From Pseudobdellovibrionaceae bacterium (GTDB lineage Bacteria > Bdellovibrionota > Bdellovibrionia > Bdellovibrionales > UBA1609), in the NCBI GenBank assembly GCA_023898385.1, contig CP060220.1:3100001-3164000 (forward strand): a stretch of 64,000 bases of DNA, in the 5' to 3' direction. Position 1 is the stretch's first letter, and each line of letters begins with the position of its first letter. The position numbers and the translations under genes were made by a program. Positions 48,177 through 58,206 of this stretch are shown here, in pieces. The notes under the pieces were generated by a model. The model did no database searches and was not told the origin of the DNA. It saw nothing but the letters and a program-made list of their open reading frames with translations.

Positions 48177-50909
48177 TTACGGCAATGTTCTCGCTTTTAC
48201 TGGATGAACCAACAATTCGCTCACTTCGCTGGCAGCCGCTGAAAGGTCGTCTGACGTAAAGAGAAATTGCATAGTGCGAAGGCCTTTTCTAAATTCATCT
48301 TTGAGGTCAGGCGGAAGAGTGATCTCATATCTGTAGCGAGTGAATTTCATATCTTCACCATCATCATGGCGATGTGATCCGTAGGGGATTGGAACAAGTC
48401 GTCCCGCCACTTTGTACCGATTGATGAATCGGTCTCTTATTCCGATTTCAAAATCGTACAAATCCACATGTAACGAGTGGTCTTCCGGGATGCGTCGGCT
48501 AGTTTCAATACCCAAAACCAAAGCACCCGTTTCTTTGACCTCAAACACCTCCGAATGCCGAATGGTTTTTGGTGAGGAGATCATGTCATTCACATTGGCG
48601 ATGGGCTCTTGATAGCCCAGATCAAAGGACTTCCACTTCTGACCACCAGAAAGTTCAATCACGTGGTCAAGTGCGTTCCCATTGAGATAGATATTGTAGT
48701 TCACCCCGTCGAATCCACCGTTTAGTTTTAACATGAGAAATGCCAAAACAGGATTGTGGCCCGCGGCTTCTGCCATTTTGGTGAATTGGCGAGTTCGAGC
48801 AAAATAATTTTTACCGTGTTTGATGTCTTTAAAAGCGTCGGCGAGGCGTTGAGTGAAGTCATAGAACGCAAAGCAGTCAACAAAATAGCCGTATTCTTGT
48901 AGCAAGCCCACAGCATCACAAGTTGCGGCCCCGTCGGGATTGCTTAGAAGATTGTCTCTGACCCAATGGCTCCGAGTCCTTTTATCGCGCCACACTCCCG
49001 GAAAGAAGATCTCATCGCCAATCTCATTCCAAACCTGATCAGTGCTTTGGGCGAGAATTCTAGTGATGGCCTCTTGGGAGTATTGAAAATTAACAAAGAA
49101 ACTTTGGGAGGCGTCTTCTTCGAACTTCTGACTCATAAATTTTTTAAAGTCAGGGTGTTGAGTGATCTCAGGTCGGTCAGCAAAAAGATACTTTAAAAAC
49201 TGCCCCATCACTTTAAACTCTCTGGGGCTGGTATAGTTATCTTCCCACAAGTAGCTGAGTGAAACCTCTGAATTGATAACCCCTTTGTCTTGTTTGGGTT
49301 CAATAGCCGATTCACCCATAAGATCGTTTCTATCATCTAAATGGGTAACAACCACAGAATTGATGATGCGATTTTCATCGTCTTTTTCACCATTGCCAAG
49401 ATTGTATTTAAACGATCGACTAAACTGACTTTGTCCAGTGAGCACATTGGAGATCAGTTCATCTTGGTCTGAAGTGAATGTTTTTTCTTGTTTAACCGCT
49501 GATAAAGAATTTTTTGAGTAATCCAGGGCAAAGGGAAGATTCAAATTAAATTGTCCCGACCGCAGTTGAGTGAGCGTTTCACGGCGACCGATAACACTGG
49601 CAACCCAACCGCTTTTGTTTTGTATGGCCCGAAAAGTGGGTCCCACTTGCATCTTTAAAAGGGCATTAAATGCTTTTTGGGCGTCTGGATGCGAGAGGTC
49701 ATAGTCGTAGACAAATTCAACGGCCTTGGTTTGTCCATCGGCCTGAATGAGTCGAAAGTATTCATAGTTTAAACGAGCAAAACCGAGAGACACACCCACT
49801 TCGCCCCTGACTCGAAGCCATTCGTAGCTTCTCGAATAGGCGATCTGCGTTTTTAGCCGCACGATACTGTCTGAAAGTTTTTTCACAGATGTGTGATAGG
49901 CAACGCGGCCCGTGGTGCTAATCCCAGCTTTTATGGTGCCGGCGCCGGCGTGGATGCCCGTTCCACCGTCAAAATAGGTGGTGAAAAACAACATTTCGTC
50001 ATCTTTCATTTGCAAAACTTTTTTCCAGCTGATGGGGGCTAAATCACCATTGATGTCCATAAACCGCGCGGGCAATCTAAGAGGATCAAAGAGGCGAGCC
50101 ACGTTGGCTTTGCCAGAATCGCTATCTACAAAATTGTTGGCCACACTTTGAGCGCCCTTTTCAAAGAACCCCACAATTTGGTCCCACTTGGAATCCATCT
50201 CGATTTGGGCGTCTTTTAAAACACTCTCCTCCACAAACATATTGGTTTGGTCTTCAACTGAAAAGACTGGGTCTAGCGATTCGGCCACTTCGGGGTGAAT
50301 GGAATACCGGCTCGAAACATCACTCAAATGGCGAAGCTCCTGCAATTTATGAAGGTCTGTTTGTCTCACGTAGTGAAAGCTTGCGCCAGCTCCAAGAGCG
50401 ACATGGGCACCCACATCGCTGTAGGGTACCACGACACCCAACCGCAATCGGGCCATCAAGCCGTTCACTTCGTAGTAGCCAAATGGTTTAGGCGAAGTGG
50501 CTGTAGCGGGGCCATCTAAAAAAATACGTCGACGAGACGCCAATTCCCAGGCGAGGTTCAAAGAGGCCTGCTGGTTGTCTTCTGTCGTAAAAAGATCTTG
50601 GCTAAAGAAATTTCCAGACACAGAAATGCGAGAGAGTCGGTCAAAAATACTATCGGTAATATTGTCTTGGCTACTCCAGAGCAAATTTCCTACCAGCGTT
50701 TCAACGCTAGAGAGTAAATTGGCATTGCCGTCCACTGTGCTCAAGACTTCGCGTGACTCCAGTGGAGTCACCTCTGATCGAGAGTATATAGGAGTCGGCG
50801 GCAGGTGCGGCTTTTCTACAGGAACATGATCAGCGTGCGCTGAAAGTTCAATTAAAGTAACAATAAATAAAGTGGCCCGTGTGGCTCGTCGAAAAAGCTG
50901 AAACACCAT
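48177..50909 (-). CDS. Large exported protein of unknown function
   Basis: A 910-aa protein that I do not recognise. The signal peptide is ATRATLFIVTLIELSAHA. The mature protein has acidic, aromatic-rich stretches and alternating patterns (LRLGVVVPYSDVGAHVALG, AGISTTGRVAYHTS, VRGEVGVSLGFARLNYEYF, YNIYLNGNALDHVIELSGG) that suggest beta-structure, perhaps at the outer membrane. It does not end in the classical C-terminal aromatic of barrels (ends PVKARTLP). GGGGGG lies before the ATG. It is upstream of the hairpin block on the minus strand. Confidence 0.65.
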   Translation of the reverse strand: MVFQLFRRATRATLFIVTLIELSAHADHVPVEKPHLPPTPIYSRSEVTPLESREVLSTVDGNANLLSSVETLVGNLLWSSQDNITDSIFDRLSRISVSGNFFSQDLFTTEDNQQASLNLAWELASRRRIFLDGPATATSPKPFGYYEVNGLMARLRLGVVVPYSDVGAHVALGAGASFHYVRQTDLHKLQELRHLSDVSSRYSIHPEVAESLDPVFSVEDQTNMFVEESVLKDAQIEMDSKWDQIVGFFEKGAQSVANNFVDSDSGKANVARLFDPLRLPARFMDINGDLAPISWKKVLQMKDDEMLFFTTYFDGGTGIHAGAGTIKAGISTTGRVAYHTSVKKLSDSIVRLKTQIAYSRSYEWLRVRGEVGVSLGFARLNYEYFRLIQADGQTKAVEFVYDYDLSHPDAQKAFNALLKMQVGPTFRAIQNKSGWVASVIGRRETLTQLRSGQFNLNLPFALDYSKNSLSAVKQEKTFTSDQDELISNVLTGQSQFSRSFKYNLGNGEKDDENRIINSVVVTHLDDRNDLMGESAIEPKQDKGVINSEVSLSYLWEDNYTSPREFKVMGQFLKYLFADRPEITQHPDFKKFMSQKFEEDASQSFFVNFQYSQEAITRILAQSTDQVWNEIGDEIFFPGVWRDKRTRSHWVRDNLLSNPDGAATCDAVGLLQEYGYFVDCFAFYDFTQRLADAFKDIKHGKNYFARTRQFTKMAEAAGHNPVLAFLMLKLNGGFDGVNYNIYLNGNALDHVIELSGGQKWKSFDLGYQEPIANVNDMISSPKTIRHSEVFEVKETGALVLGIETSRRIPEDHSLHVDLYDFEIGIRDRFINRYKVAGRLVPIPYGSHRHDDGEDMKFTRYRYEITLPPDLKDEFRKGLRTMQFLFTSDDLSAAASEVSELLVHPVKARTLP

Positions 50910-51081
50910 ATATCCCCCCCAGTTTCCAAAAGGTATCGGATTACTTTTGGTAGCAAGCTTGCGTCATATTGGCGAAATTCAGATGAACAGTTGGTGCGAT
51001 GAAATTCGCAGAGCGAATCTTCGTACGGTCCGCTCCTCGCAGAGAACATGATGAAAGCTCGTGCTCGGTTAGGTACCTAAT

Positions 51082-51489
51082 TTACGGTAAAGTGGCAATG
51101 ATTCGGTGCAAGACTTTTTTATTGGCCTCAGGCAGCGGTAAAGACTTCAGTTCTTTTTTGCCGGCCCATTTGAGGTCTTCGTGATAAATGGCGCGGGGCT
51201 CCCCCTGCCAATAAATCACGTCATAAAACAATATAATAACGCCCACATCTCCATAGTTGTGAGTGACGCTCAGGCGCAAAGGCCCCACTTCAACGGTGAT
51301 TCCCAATTCTTCATCAAGCTCTCGGATCAGTGCGTCCTCGGGCGACTCCCCGGGCTCAATCTTACCGCCGGGGAACTCCCATACCGAGGGCACCGGTTCT
51401 TCATTGGGGCGAAAACCCAAAAGAAATTGGTCTTTCCGGCGAATCAAGCCCGCTACGACAGGGATCCATGTGGGGCGCTTCTTCTTCAC
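51082..51489 (-). CDS. Nudix hydrolase, MutT-like
   Basis: A 135-aa Nudix enzyme. The Nudix box runs from residue 41 to 63 (GGKIEPGESPEDALIRELDE, ELG) with the full G-x5-E-x7-R-E-x2-E-E pattern. The MutT-like N-terminus (WIPVVAGLIRRKDQFLLGFR) and length suggest 8-oxo-dGTP hydrolysis, but the substrate is not proven. The ATG overlaps the pyrD stop by 4 bases (ATGA), so it is coupled to pyrD. Confidence 0.9.
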   Translation of the reverse strand: MKKKRPTWIPVVAGLIRRKDQFLLGFRPNEEPVPSVWEFPGGKIEPGESPEDALIRELDEELGITVEVGPLRLSVTHNYGDVGVIILFYDVIYWQGEPRAIYHEDLKWAGKKELKSLPLPEANKKVLHRIIATLP

Positions 51490-52514
51490 TGTAGCTTCCC
51501 TGCCTTGTTGCGAGATCGGTACGCCTTAGCCGTTTGGCAAAAAAACCATGGTCCGTTAAAGATTAAAGTGGAGTAAACCTGCACCAAATCAGCCCCTAAC
51601 TGCAAGCGTCGAAAGACATCTTCAGGCGTCATCACACCACCGCTAGACACAACCAATCGATCTTGGCGGTCATCTCCCAACGCCACGATGGTTTTTCGCA
51701 AAAGGCCTTCTGCTTTTTCGGCCAGCGGTTGCCCAGAGACTCCACCTTCTTGTGGTAGGCCCACGTGATTGTAAAGTTCAGTGGACGTGTTGCTAATCAC
51801 CCATCCATCAATATCATAGTGAATGGAAACATCCAGCACCTGGTCCAACTGTTCGTTATCTAAATCGGGGCTGAGTTTTAGAATGAGCGGCATGGGAAAG
51901 CCCATAGTGGTGCGAATATCTCGATTTGCCTCGACAACTGGGGACATAAAGTTTTTCAAGTTTGTGGACTCTAGCAGATTTCTCAGTCCGCTGGTGTTTG
52001 GGCTACTAATATTGATCACAAACCCATCTACCAGGCCATCAAGGCCTCGAATGCATTTGATGTAGTCATCAGCAGCACTACGCAAAGGAGTTTCTCGGTT
52101 TTTACCAATGTTGGCAAAAATAGGCGTAAAGTGGGGCTGCTTCAGTGAAGTCAGTTGTGCCTTTGCATAGCTCAATCCCTTTGAGGGAAATCCCATTCGA
52201 TTCCAAACGGCATGATGCCGAATGCGTCGGTCAAGTATCTTACCGGGATTCGGTCCTTGCGCTCGGGGAGTGATCGTTCCCACCTCTACAAAGCCGAGGC
52301 CGAAGCGCCACCAGGTGCGGACCATGTCTGCGTTTTTATCCACACCACCGCTAATTCCCAATGGATTATCAAATCGTAAGTGGCGCCATTTTTTGGATTC
52401 CCAAACAATTCTTTTTCGAGTTCTCAGGCGACTGAGGGTTTGAAGCATGATCGGGCTTAAGCTGTGAGCTGTTGAAGCTGGTAACCACAACCATGGCTTC
52501 AAATAATCTACCAA
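51486..52514 (-). CDS. pyrD: Dihydroorotate dehydrogenase (quinone), class 2
   Basis: Oxidises dihydroorotate to orotate in pyrimidine synthesis with a quinone as acceptor. The 342-aa protein has the class 2 N-terminal segment, NPLGISGGVDKNADMV, VEVGTITPRAQGPNPG and RNRMGF-like VWNRMGFPSKG, VINISSPNTSGLRNLL with the catalytic Ser, LKLSPDLD, and the FMN-binding VVSSGGVMTPEDVFRRLQLG then ADLVQVYST. The gdhA stop overlaps its start by 7 bases. It is followed by the coupled Nudix gene. Confidence 0.94.
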   Translation of the reverse strand: MVDYLKPWLWLPASTAHSLSPIMLQTLSRLRTRKRIVWESKKWRHLRFDNPLGISGGVDKNADMVRTWWRFGLGFVEVGTITPRAQGPNPGKILDRRIRHHAVWNRMGFPSKGLSYAKAQLTSLKQPHFTPIFANIGKNRETPLRSAADDYIKCIRGLDGLVDGFVINISSPNTSGLRNLLESTNLKNFMSPVVEANRDIRTTMGFPMPLILKLSPDLDNEQLDQVLDVSIHYDIDGWVISNTSTELYNHVGLPQEGGVSGQPLAEKAEGLLRKTIVALGDDRQDRLVVSSGGVMTPEDVFRRLQLGADLVQVYSTLIFNGPWFFCQTAKAYRSRNKAGKLQ

Positions 52515-53764
52515 GCCTGCCCCCGCAACTTCATAGCCACTTCAAGCCGTTGAAGAGACACGGCCATGGCTGAGAGCCGCATATCTTTTTCATTTTTGTG
52601 GGCAAACTCCCAGACCTTGTCGAAGGATCGATACATGATCGTTTTTAGCTTTCTACGCACTTCATCTTCATTCCAGAATAGCCAGACAATGTCTTGAACC
52701 CACTCAAAATAACTAACAACCACGCCGCCACCGTTGGCCAAAATATCAGGAACAATCAGCAGGTTCTTTTCGCACAAAATTTCATGGGCCTCGGCGGTGA
52801 TGGGCCCATTAGCGCCCTCAACGATGATGTCTGCTTTAACGTTGGCCACGTTTTCATGATGAATCACACCATCAAGGGCGCAGGGTGCGAGTACATCCAC
52901 GTCCAATTCAATAAGATCTTGGTTACTGATCGGTTCTCCGTTAGGATAACCCGCTATGGCCCCTGTTTCTTTCGTATAGGCAACGAGTTCAGGAATGTTC
53001 AACCCCTCAGGGTGAAATAGCCCGCCCGATACATCGCTAACGGCGACCACTTTAGCTCCGAGAGCATGGGCTTCAATAGCGGCATGCATACCCACTTTAC
53101 CAAAACCTTGAATGGCAATTGTAGAACCGTTGATGGTTTCATCGCGCGTCTCAAGAGCTTTTTCAATTATGTAAACAACTCCAAGCCCAGTGGCTGAGTC
53201 TCGGCCTTGTGAGCCGCCAATTTCCACGGGTTTACCGGTTACAACACCGGTTTGAGAAAAGCCTGTTTCTATGGAGTAGGTGTCAAGCATCCAAGCCATA
53301 GTCTGTGAATCGGTACCCACGTCGGGAGCTGGGATATCTTTGTCAGGACCAATAAATGGTGAAATCTCAGAGGTAAATCGGCGTGTGAGGTGTTCCAACT
53401 CATGCTTTGAAAGCGTGGATGGATCCACCTGAATGCCGCCTTTGGCGCCACCCAAAGGAAGATTCAAAAGTGAATTTTTAAACGTCATTAGAGCCGCAAG
53501 GCCGGCCACCTCACTGAGGTTCACTCCAGGATGGTAGCGTAACCCGCCCTTAAAAGGCCCAAGAGTTTGGTTGTGCTGCACCCGGTAGCCAGGAAAAACC
53601 TTAACGGTGTGGTCATCCATGCGAATCGGTACCGCCACGACGAGGGCACGTCGCGGCGTTCTCAGTCGCTCCACGGCATTAGGGTTCATGTTGATTAGTT
53701 TGGCCGCCGTATTCAGGCTGGTCATCGTATTTCGGTACAAGGGACCGTCTGTGAGCCCTTCCAT
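52508..53764 (-). CDS. gdhA: Glu/Leu/Phe/Val dehydrogenase (glutamate dehydrogenase)
   Basis: A 418-aa amino acid dehydrogenase: FKGGLRYHPGVNLSEVAGLA, LPLGGAKGGI with the catalytic Lys, PAPDVGTDSQTMAWMLDTYS, the NAD(P) turn AIQGFGKVGMHAA, and ANGGGVVVSYFEWVQD. The features suit glutamate dehydrogenase of the short hexameric type; cofactor choice is not clear. It is divergent from the heptose kinase gene and its 3' end overlaps pyrD by 7 bases, an unusual pairing of nitrogen and pyrimidine genes. Confidence 0.93.
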   Translation of the reverse strand: MEGLTDGPLYRNTMTSLNTAAKLINMNPNAVERLRTPRRALVVAVPIRMDDHTVKVFPGYRVQHNQTLGPFKGGLRYHPGVNLSEVAGLAALMTFKNSLLNLPLGGAKGGIQVDPSTLSKHELEHLTRRFTSEISPFIGPDKDIPAPDVGTDSQTMAWMLDTYSIETGFSQTGVVTGKPVEIGGSQGRDSATGLGVVYIIEKALETRDETINGSTIAIQGFGKVGMHAAIEAHALGAKVVAVSDVSGGLFHPEGLNIPELVAYTKETGAIAGYPNGEPISNQDLIELDVDVLAPCALDGVIHHENVANVKADIIVEGANGPITAEAHEILCEKNLLIVPDILANGGGVVVSYFEWVQDIVWLFWNEDEVRRKLKTIMYRSFDKVWEFAHKNEKDMRLSAMAVSLQRLEVAMKLRGQAW

Positions 53765-53991
53765 TTGTGTACTCCCAAGGCGTAGTGAGGTTTTGTGAAT
53801 TGCGACTTTTTACCTAAGAGCCTCAACTCATCAAACTCGATAACTTTTTATTCTTAAAAGGTTATTTAGAGTTTGGCTTGCGTTTTTGCACCGCTCATAA
53901 AAAATAGACAAACAAAAAGTAATAAAATACTGTGGCCCAAGCATTGTGGACGCATGATGTTAGCAGATCAATGAACGGGGACAGACAAGAC

Positions 53992-55017
53992 ATGACACAG
54001 AAGACTCTTGCCGGAACAGAACTCCAAGGTATTCAAAAAAATATCCTCAAGCGACTGCCTGAGTTAGAAGGCCGTAAGGTGATTGTGGTAGGCGATGTGG
54101 GCCTCGATGAATATGTTATGGGAAGTGTATCTCGAATTAGCCCAGAGGCTCCAGTTCCTGTTTTGGATGTTTCTGAAGAAGATCAACGGGTTGGATTGGC
54201 CGCCAACGTGGCGCAAAATATTGCCAGTCTTGGCGGTATCCCGCTTTTGGTGGGCGTGGTGGGAGATGATGCGGCCGCCGATGCTTTGAAAAAACACTTA
54301 GCCGCCTCACAGGTGTCTAATGATTTTCTCATCACTGACAAAACAAGACCCACCACTCGTAAAACCAGAGTGATGGCAGAACACCACCATTTGGTGCGCG
54401 TTGACTATGAGCATCGAAGATTTTTGTCAGCGGATGTGGAGGCCCAACTTTTAGAAAAAGTAGAGTCGCTATTGCCAGAAAGCGATGGTGTGATTTTGCA
54501 GGATTACGCTAAAGGTGTGATCAGTGAAAGGGGCGCTCAAAATATCATTGCCATGGCTCATCGGGCCGGTAAGCGCGTGTTAGTTGACCCTCATCGAAGC
54601 ACTCCTCTTTCGTATTATCACGGAGCCGATTTGTTTAAGCCCAACCGTGATGAGGCTTTTATTCTTTCAGAGCTCAATCTGGATGAATTGCGCGAGAAAA
54701 AAGACTCCTATCTAAAAGTGGGAGAGACCCTCATGCGGCGAATTGGCTGTCAGCACCTCGTGATGACCCGTGGTAAAGCCGGCATGACTCTCTTTGAAAA
54801 AGACGAAGTGGTGGATTTACCCACCTATGCCCGCCAAGTGTTCGATGTGACCGGGGCCGGCGACACCGTTGTGGCGGCCATTGGGTTGGCCTGGCTATCC
54901 GGGCTAAGCCTTGAAGAAGCCTGTGTTTTAGGAAACTTCGCGGCCGGAGTGGTGGTCGGCAAGGTCGGTTGTGTCCCTTGCACCGTACCTGAGCTTACCG
55001 AATACATGGGCCGCTAA
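53992..55017 (+). CDS. hldE1: D-glycero-beta-D-manno-heptose-7-phosphate kinase (RfaE domain I, PfkB family)
   Basis: A PfkB-family kinase that phosphorylates heptose-7-P at C1 for LPS inner core. Motifs: VGDVGLDEYVMGSVSRISPE, APVPVLDV (typical of RfaE/HldE), QDYAKGVIS, LVDPHRSTPLSYYHGAD and FDVTGAGDTVVAA with the catalytic Asp. The nucleotidyltransferase half of HldE is absent, so a separate HldE2/RfaE2 is expected elsewhere. The start is uncertain: in-frame GTG 53932, ATG 53971 and ATG 53992 are possible, and none has a strong ribosome-binding site. Confidence 0.87.
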   Translation: MTQKTLAGTELQGIQKNILKRLPELEGRKVIVVGDVGLDEYVMGSVSRISPEAPVPVLDVSEEDQRVGLAANVAQNIASLGGIPLLVGVVGDDAAADALKKHLAASQVSNDFLITDKTRPTTRKTRVMAEHHHLVRVDYEHRRFLSADVEAQLLEKVESLLPESDGVILQDYAKGVISERGAQNIIAMAHRAGKRVLVDPHRSTPLSYYHGADLFKPNRDEAFILSELNLDELREKKDSYLKVGETLMRRIGCQHLVMTRGKAGMTLFEKDEVVDLPTYARQVFDVTGAGDTVVAAIGLAWLSGLSLEEACVLGNFAAGVVVGKVGCVPCTVPELTEYMGR

Positions 55018-55047
55018 GAGCTACTATTTTGCATTAAGTCATAATCT

Positions 55048-56142
55048 GTGATAGTTACTGCCCTCATGCAAATGACGGCAGGGGCCCCAGCGGGGTCAGT
55101 GAATTTTTTTGATCTCAACGTACATGATCTGGAACGGTATCTCACAGGTTTGGGTAAGGAGCGTTTTCGTGCCCAACAACTTATAAAATGGGTTTATGGC
55201 CGTCGGATAGAGACTGTGGATCAAATGACTGATCTTTCAAAGTCGTTTCGTGCCGAACTGCCTCAGATCCTCAACTTTTATCGTCCCCCGATTGTGAGCG
55301 ATTTAAAAAGTGCTGATGGAACCCGCAAGTTACTGTTTAGCGTTGGTGACGGACAAACAGTGGAGTCTGTATTGATACCGTCAGTGGGTCGGTTGACTCT
55401 TTGTGTTTCTTCTGAAGTGGGATGCAATCTTGGCTGTAAGTTCTGCTTTACGGGAAAACAAAAGCTAAAACGCCGACTCAATGCTTACGAAATTGTGGGT
55501 CAGTTTCTAGGTGCCAGTGATCTGCTTCAAGAGGGAGAGCGCATCACAAACATAGTATTTATGGGAATGGGCGAGCCGCTAGACAATCCAGATGCCGTAT
55601 TCAAAAGCATAGAAATTCTCTGTAATGACTGGGGCGCCAATTTATCCCGTCGAAAGATCACCGTTTCAACTGCGGGTATTGTGCCGATGATTCCGAAGGT
55701 CACAGAGTCAGGTGCCCGCCTTGCTGTAAGCCTTAACGGCGCCGATGATGAAACTCGTGACAAGGTGATGCCGATTAATAAAAAATGGCCCATTGCAGAG
55801 CTACTTGAAGCATGTAGGCAACACGCTCGCGCCACCAAAGACAAAGTGACTTTTGAATATGTGTTGTTGAAGGGTGTGACGGACTCCATCGAAGATGCTC
55901 GTAAGCTCTACCGACTCACAAAAAGTGTTCCCTGCAAAATAAACATCATACCATTTAATGAACACCCAGGTTCAGGGTATCACCGCCCCGATGATGAACA
56001 GGTGGATTTATTTCAGGCTGAGCTGATGAGACTGGGTGCACATGTGTTGCGGCGAAAAACCATGGGCCGCGACATTTACGCTGCTTGTGGCCAACTGACA
56101 TCAGCATTTGACGGGCGCCCAGAAAGAATGCACATCACATAA
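55048..56142 (+). CDS. rlmN: 23S rRNA (adenine-2503-C2) methyltransferase RlmN
   Basis: Radical SAM enzyme that methylates A2503 of 23S rRNA and A37 of some tRNAs. Evidence: FRAQQLIKWVYGRRI at the start, the cluster motif CNLGCKFCFTGKQ, VFMGMGEPLDN, STAGIVPMIP, LAVSLNGADD, INIIPFNEHPGSGYHRP, and the C-terminal Cys in IYAACGQLTSAF that forms the methyl-bearing residue. The start is uncertain: GTG 55048, ATG 55066 or 55072, or GTG 55099, the last giving a family-like N-terminus (NFFDLNVHDLERYL). It lies 30 bases after the heptose kinase. Confidence 0.93.
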   Translation: MIVTALMQMTAGAPAGSVNFFDLNVHDLERYLTGLGKERFRAQQLIKWVYGRRIETVDQMTDLSKSFRAELPQILNFYRPPIVSDLKSADGTRKLLFSVGDGQTVESVLIPSVGRLTLCVSSEVGCNLGCKFCFTGKQKLKRRLNAYEIVGQFLGASDLLQEGERITNIVFMGMGEPLDNPDAVFKSIEILCNDWGANLSRRKITVSTAGIVPMIPKVTESGARLAVSLNGADDETRDKVMPINKKWPIAELLEACRQHARATKDKVTFEYVLLKGVTDSIEDARKLYRLTKSVPCKINIIPFNEHPGSGYHRPDDEQVDLFQAELMRLGAHVLRRKTMGRDIYAACGQLTSAFDGRPERMHIT

Positions 56143-56252
56143 ATCAATAAATTAAAAAGGGAAATTGACGGTGAGAGGGCCTAGGGGTTTTCTTGCAGTG
56201 CTTTTTCCATCTGTCGCCTTATATATCACGACTTACCTGTAAGGGGGATAAT

Positions 56253-57167
56253 ATGTCAGAAATACTAGTTGTTGGCAGTGTGGCCTATGATTCTATCACC
56301 ACTCCTTCGGGGTATGCAGAATTCACATTGGGAGGATCAGCTAATTATTTTTCTGTGGCGGCCTCGCTTTATTCTCATGTCAATGTGGTGGGTGTTGTTG
56401 GCGAGGATTACAAAGACGAAGATTTGCAGTTACTAAAAAGCCGAGATGTTTCACTTGAGGGATTACAACAAGTGGCCGGAAAGACTTTTCATTGGGAAGG
56501 TCGGTATGAAGGTGACATGAATGATGCCATCACACTCGAGACTCAGCTCAATGTCTTTGAAAAGTTCAATCCAGTAATTCCAGATTCCTATAAAAAATCA
56601 CCCTATGTGTTTCTTGCCAATATAGATCCTGAATTACAGGCAGAAGTATTAGATCAAATGGAAGAGCCAAAGTTGGTGGGTCTTGATACCATGAATTTTT
56701 GGATAGATTCTAAGATTGATTCTTTAAAGGCCATTTTGGCCCGGGTCGATGTGCTCCTCATCAATGAGGGAGAGGCTCGAAAGCTGGCAGACACTCACAA
56801 TACGATTCAGGCTGTGGCTCGCTTAGGGCATATGGGGCCCAAGGCGGTGGTTGTAAAAAGAGGTGAGTACGGATTTGTACTTTACACCGACGAGAAGTTT
56901 TTTATTTTACCAGCATTTCCGGTGAGGCAAGTAATTGATCCCACTGGTGCCGGCGATACCTTCGCTGGTGGATTTTTCGGGTACCTTTCTAAAATGAACG
57001 GAAGCTGGAGTGTGGACGACCTCAAGAGGGCCTGCATCCAGGGCGTATTGTTGGCCAGCTATACAGTGGAAGACTTTGGTCTTGGAAGACTGCGCCAGCT
57101 AGACTGGGCCAAAGTGGAAAAACGCTTTGAAGAATATATGCAGGTGATATCTTACCCCCACCTATAG
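56253..57167 (+). CDS. PfkB-family sugar kinase
   Basis: A 304-aa ribokinase-like protein. Markers are ILVVGSVAYDSITTPSGYAE, LGGSANYFSVAASLYS, VVGVVGEDYKDED and the C-terminal signature DPTGAGDTFAGGFFGYL with the catalytic Asp. The ATG at 56253 has AAGGGGG 7 bases upstream; the open frame extends to 56193. The substrate is unknown; adenosine- or fructose-type is possible. It lies in the run hldE1-rlmN-pfkB-coil-DGC-phosphoesterase. Confidence 0.87.
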   Translation: MSEILVVGSVAYDSITTPSGYAEFTLGGSANYFSVAASLYSHVNVVGVVGEDYKDEDLQLLKSRDVSLEGLQQVAGKTFHWEGRYEGDMNDAITLETQLNVFEKFNPVIPDSYKKSPYVFLANIDPELQAEVLDQMEEPKLVGLDTMNFWIDSKIDSLKAILARVDVLLINEGEARKLADTHNTIQAVARLGHMGPKAVVVKRGEYGFVLYTDEKFFILPAFPVRQVIDPTGAGDTFAGGFFGYLSKMNGSWSVDDLKRACIQGVLLASYTVEDFGLGRLRQLDWAKVEKRFEEYMQVISYPHL

Positions 57168-57235
57168 TCTAAGAATGCCCATTTAGCGCTCCGGATTATT
57201 AATGAAAATTCAAGATTTTCCGAAGAGTTAACTGG

Positions 57236-58201
57236 ATGAATGCGAACAAGAAAAAGAAACCGATAGCCCTTGAGCTACTTGATGATCTGTTTGACGACGG
57301 GCCTAAGTTAGATCAAGACGATGCGGTCGAACTACCTAGTATCGAGATTGAGGCAGAATCTAACAGTTCTGTTCAGCAGGGAGCTGCGCCTTTTCCACAG
57401 GCCGAGGTTCCCCCTCCATCAGTGGATCAAGTCGCTCCACACGAAGAAACAATTCCGCCTTTTTCGCCCACTACTAAAACCATGGATGCCGGTCATCCCA
57501 CGATGACGCAAAGGCTAGAAACCTCGCCCACCATGGAGCAAAGTACTTTTAGCTCCCAGTTGGGCACTCAGGCCCCACACAGATTGAATGTGAAAACAGC
57601 TGGTGTTGCAGATGTAAAGCTGGCTCAGTCTGAAAATCTGCGGTTTGCACAGGAGAAAATTCTTGATTTAGAAAGTGAAGTGGAACGCTTGCGTCGAGAA
57701 AATGAAGCCCTGGCTGCAGCCGGTGAAACCTTGCGCCGGCGGGCGGATGAGTTGTTGTCGAAGTCTGAGAGTTTAGAACATCGTCTGCGAGATTCGCATT
57801 CCGATCATGCCGAAGAAAAACAGATTTTGATGGATAGCCTTAGCGAAAGAAATAAAGCCGTTGAGGGGTTACAGTTAAAAATCGACGAGCTAGAAATGCG
57901 GCTCAATGTAAATATTAAAAAAATTAGAGTGCGAGAACGAGAACTAGAGAACCGCTTGGAGTTGGTAAAAATGGAGAGTTCTGCGGTTGTGAGAAGTAAA
58001 GATGAAATCATTTTAGACCTCAAGCGACAGGTGGATCAGCTGGCGCATGAACTGGAAAACTATAGAGACAAAGGACAAGAGCTGAACAAACGTTTGGCCG
58101 ACAGACAAGAGGTCTTGAGACGTACGGTTAGGGCACTACGCATAGCTTTGACTATGCTAGAGGGCAGCGAAGATGAGACATTGAAGAAAAAGGCTGAATA
58201 A
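57236..58201 (+). CDS. Hypothetical coiled-coil protein
   Basis: A 321-aa soluble protein that I do not recognise. The first 120 residues are acidic and proline-rich (LLDDLFDDGPKLDQDD..., PPPSVDQVAPHEETIPPFS); residues about 130-300 form a long coiled coil with heptad pattern (EKILDLESEVERLRRENEAL and later LKRQVDQLAHELENYRDKG). It starts 68 bases after the PfkB gene and ends 5 bases before the diguanylate cyclase gene, so it is likely part of the same transcript and may serve as its scaffold or partner. Confidence 0.75.
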   Translation: MNANKKKKPIALELLDDLFDDGPKLDQDDAVELPSIEIEAESNSSVQQGAAPFPQAEVPPPSVDQVAPHEETIPPFSPTTKTMDAGHPTMTQRLETSPTMEQSTFSSQLGTQAPHRLNVKTAGVADVKLAQSENLRFAQEKILDLESEVERLRRENEALAAAGETLRRRADELLSKSESLEHRLRDSHSDHAEEKQILMDSLSERNKAVEGLQLKIDELEMRLNVNIKKIRVRERELENRLELVKMESSAVVRSKDEIILDLKRQVDQLAHELENYRDKGQELNKRLADRQEVLRRTVRALRIALTMLEGSEDETLKKKAE

Positions 58202-58206
58202 TCGAA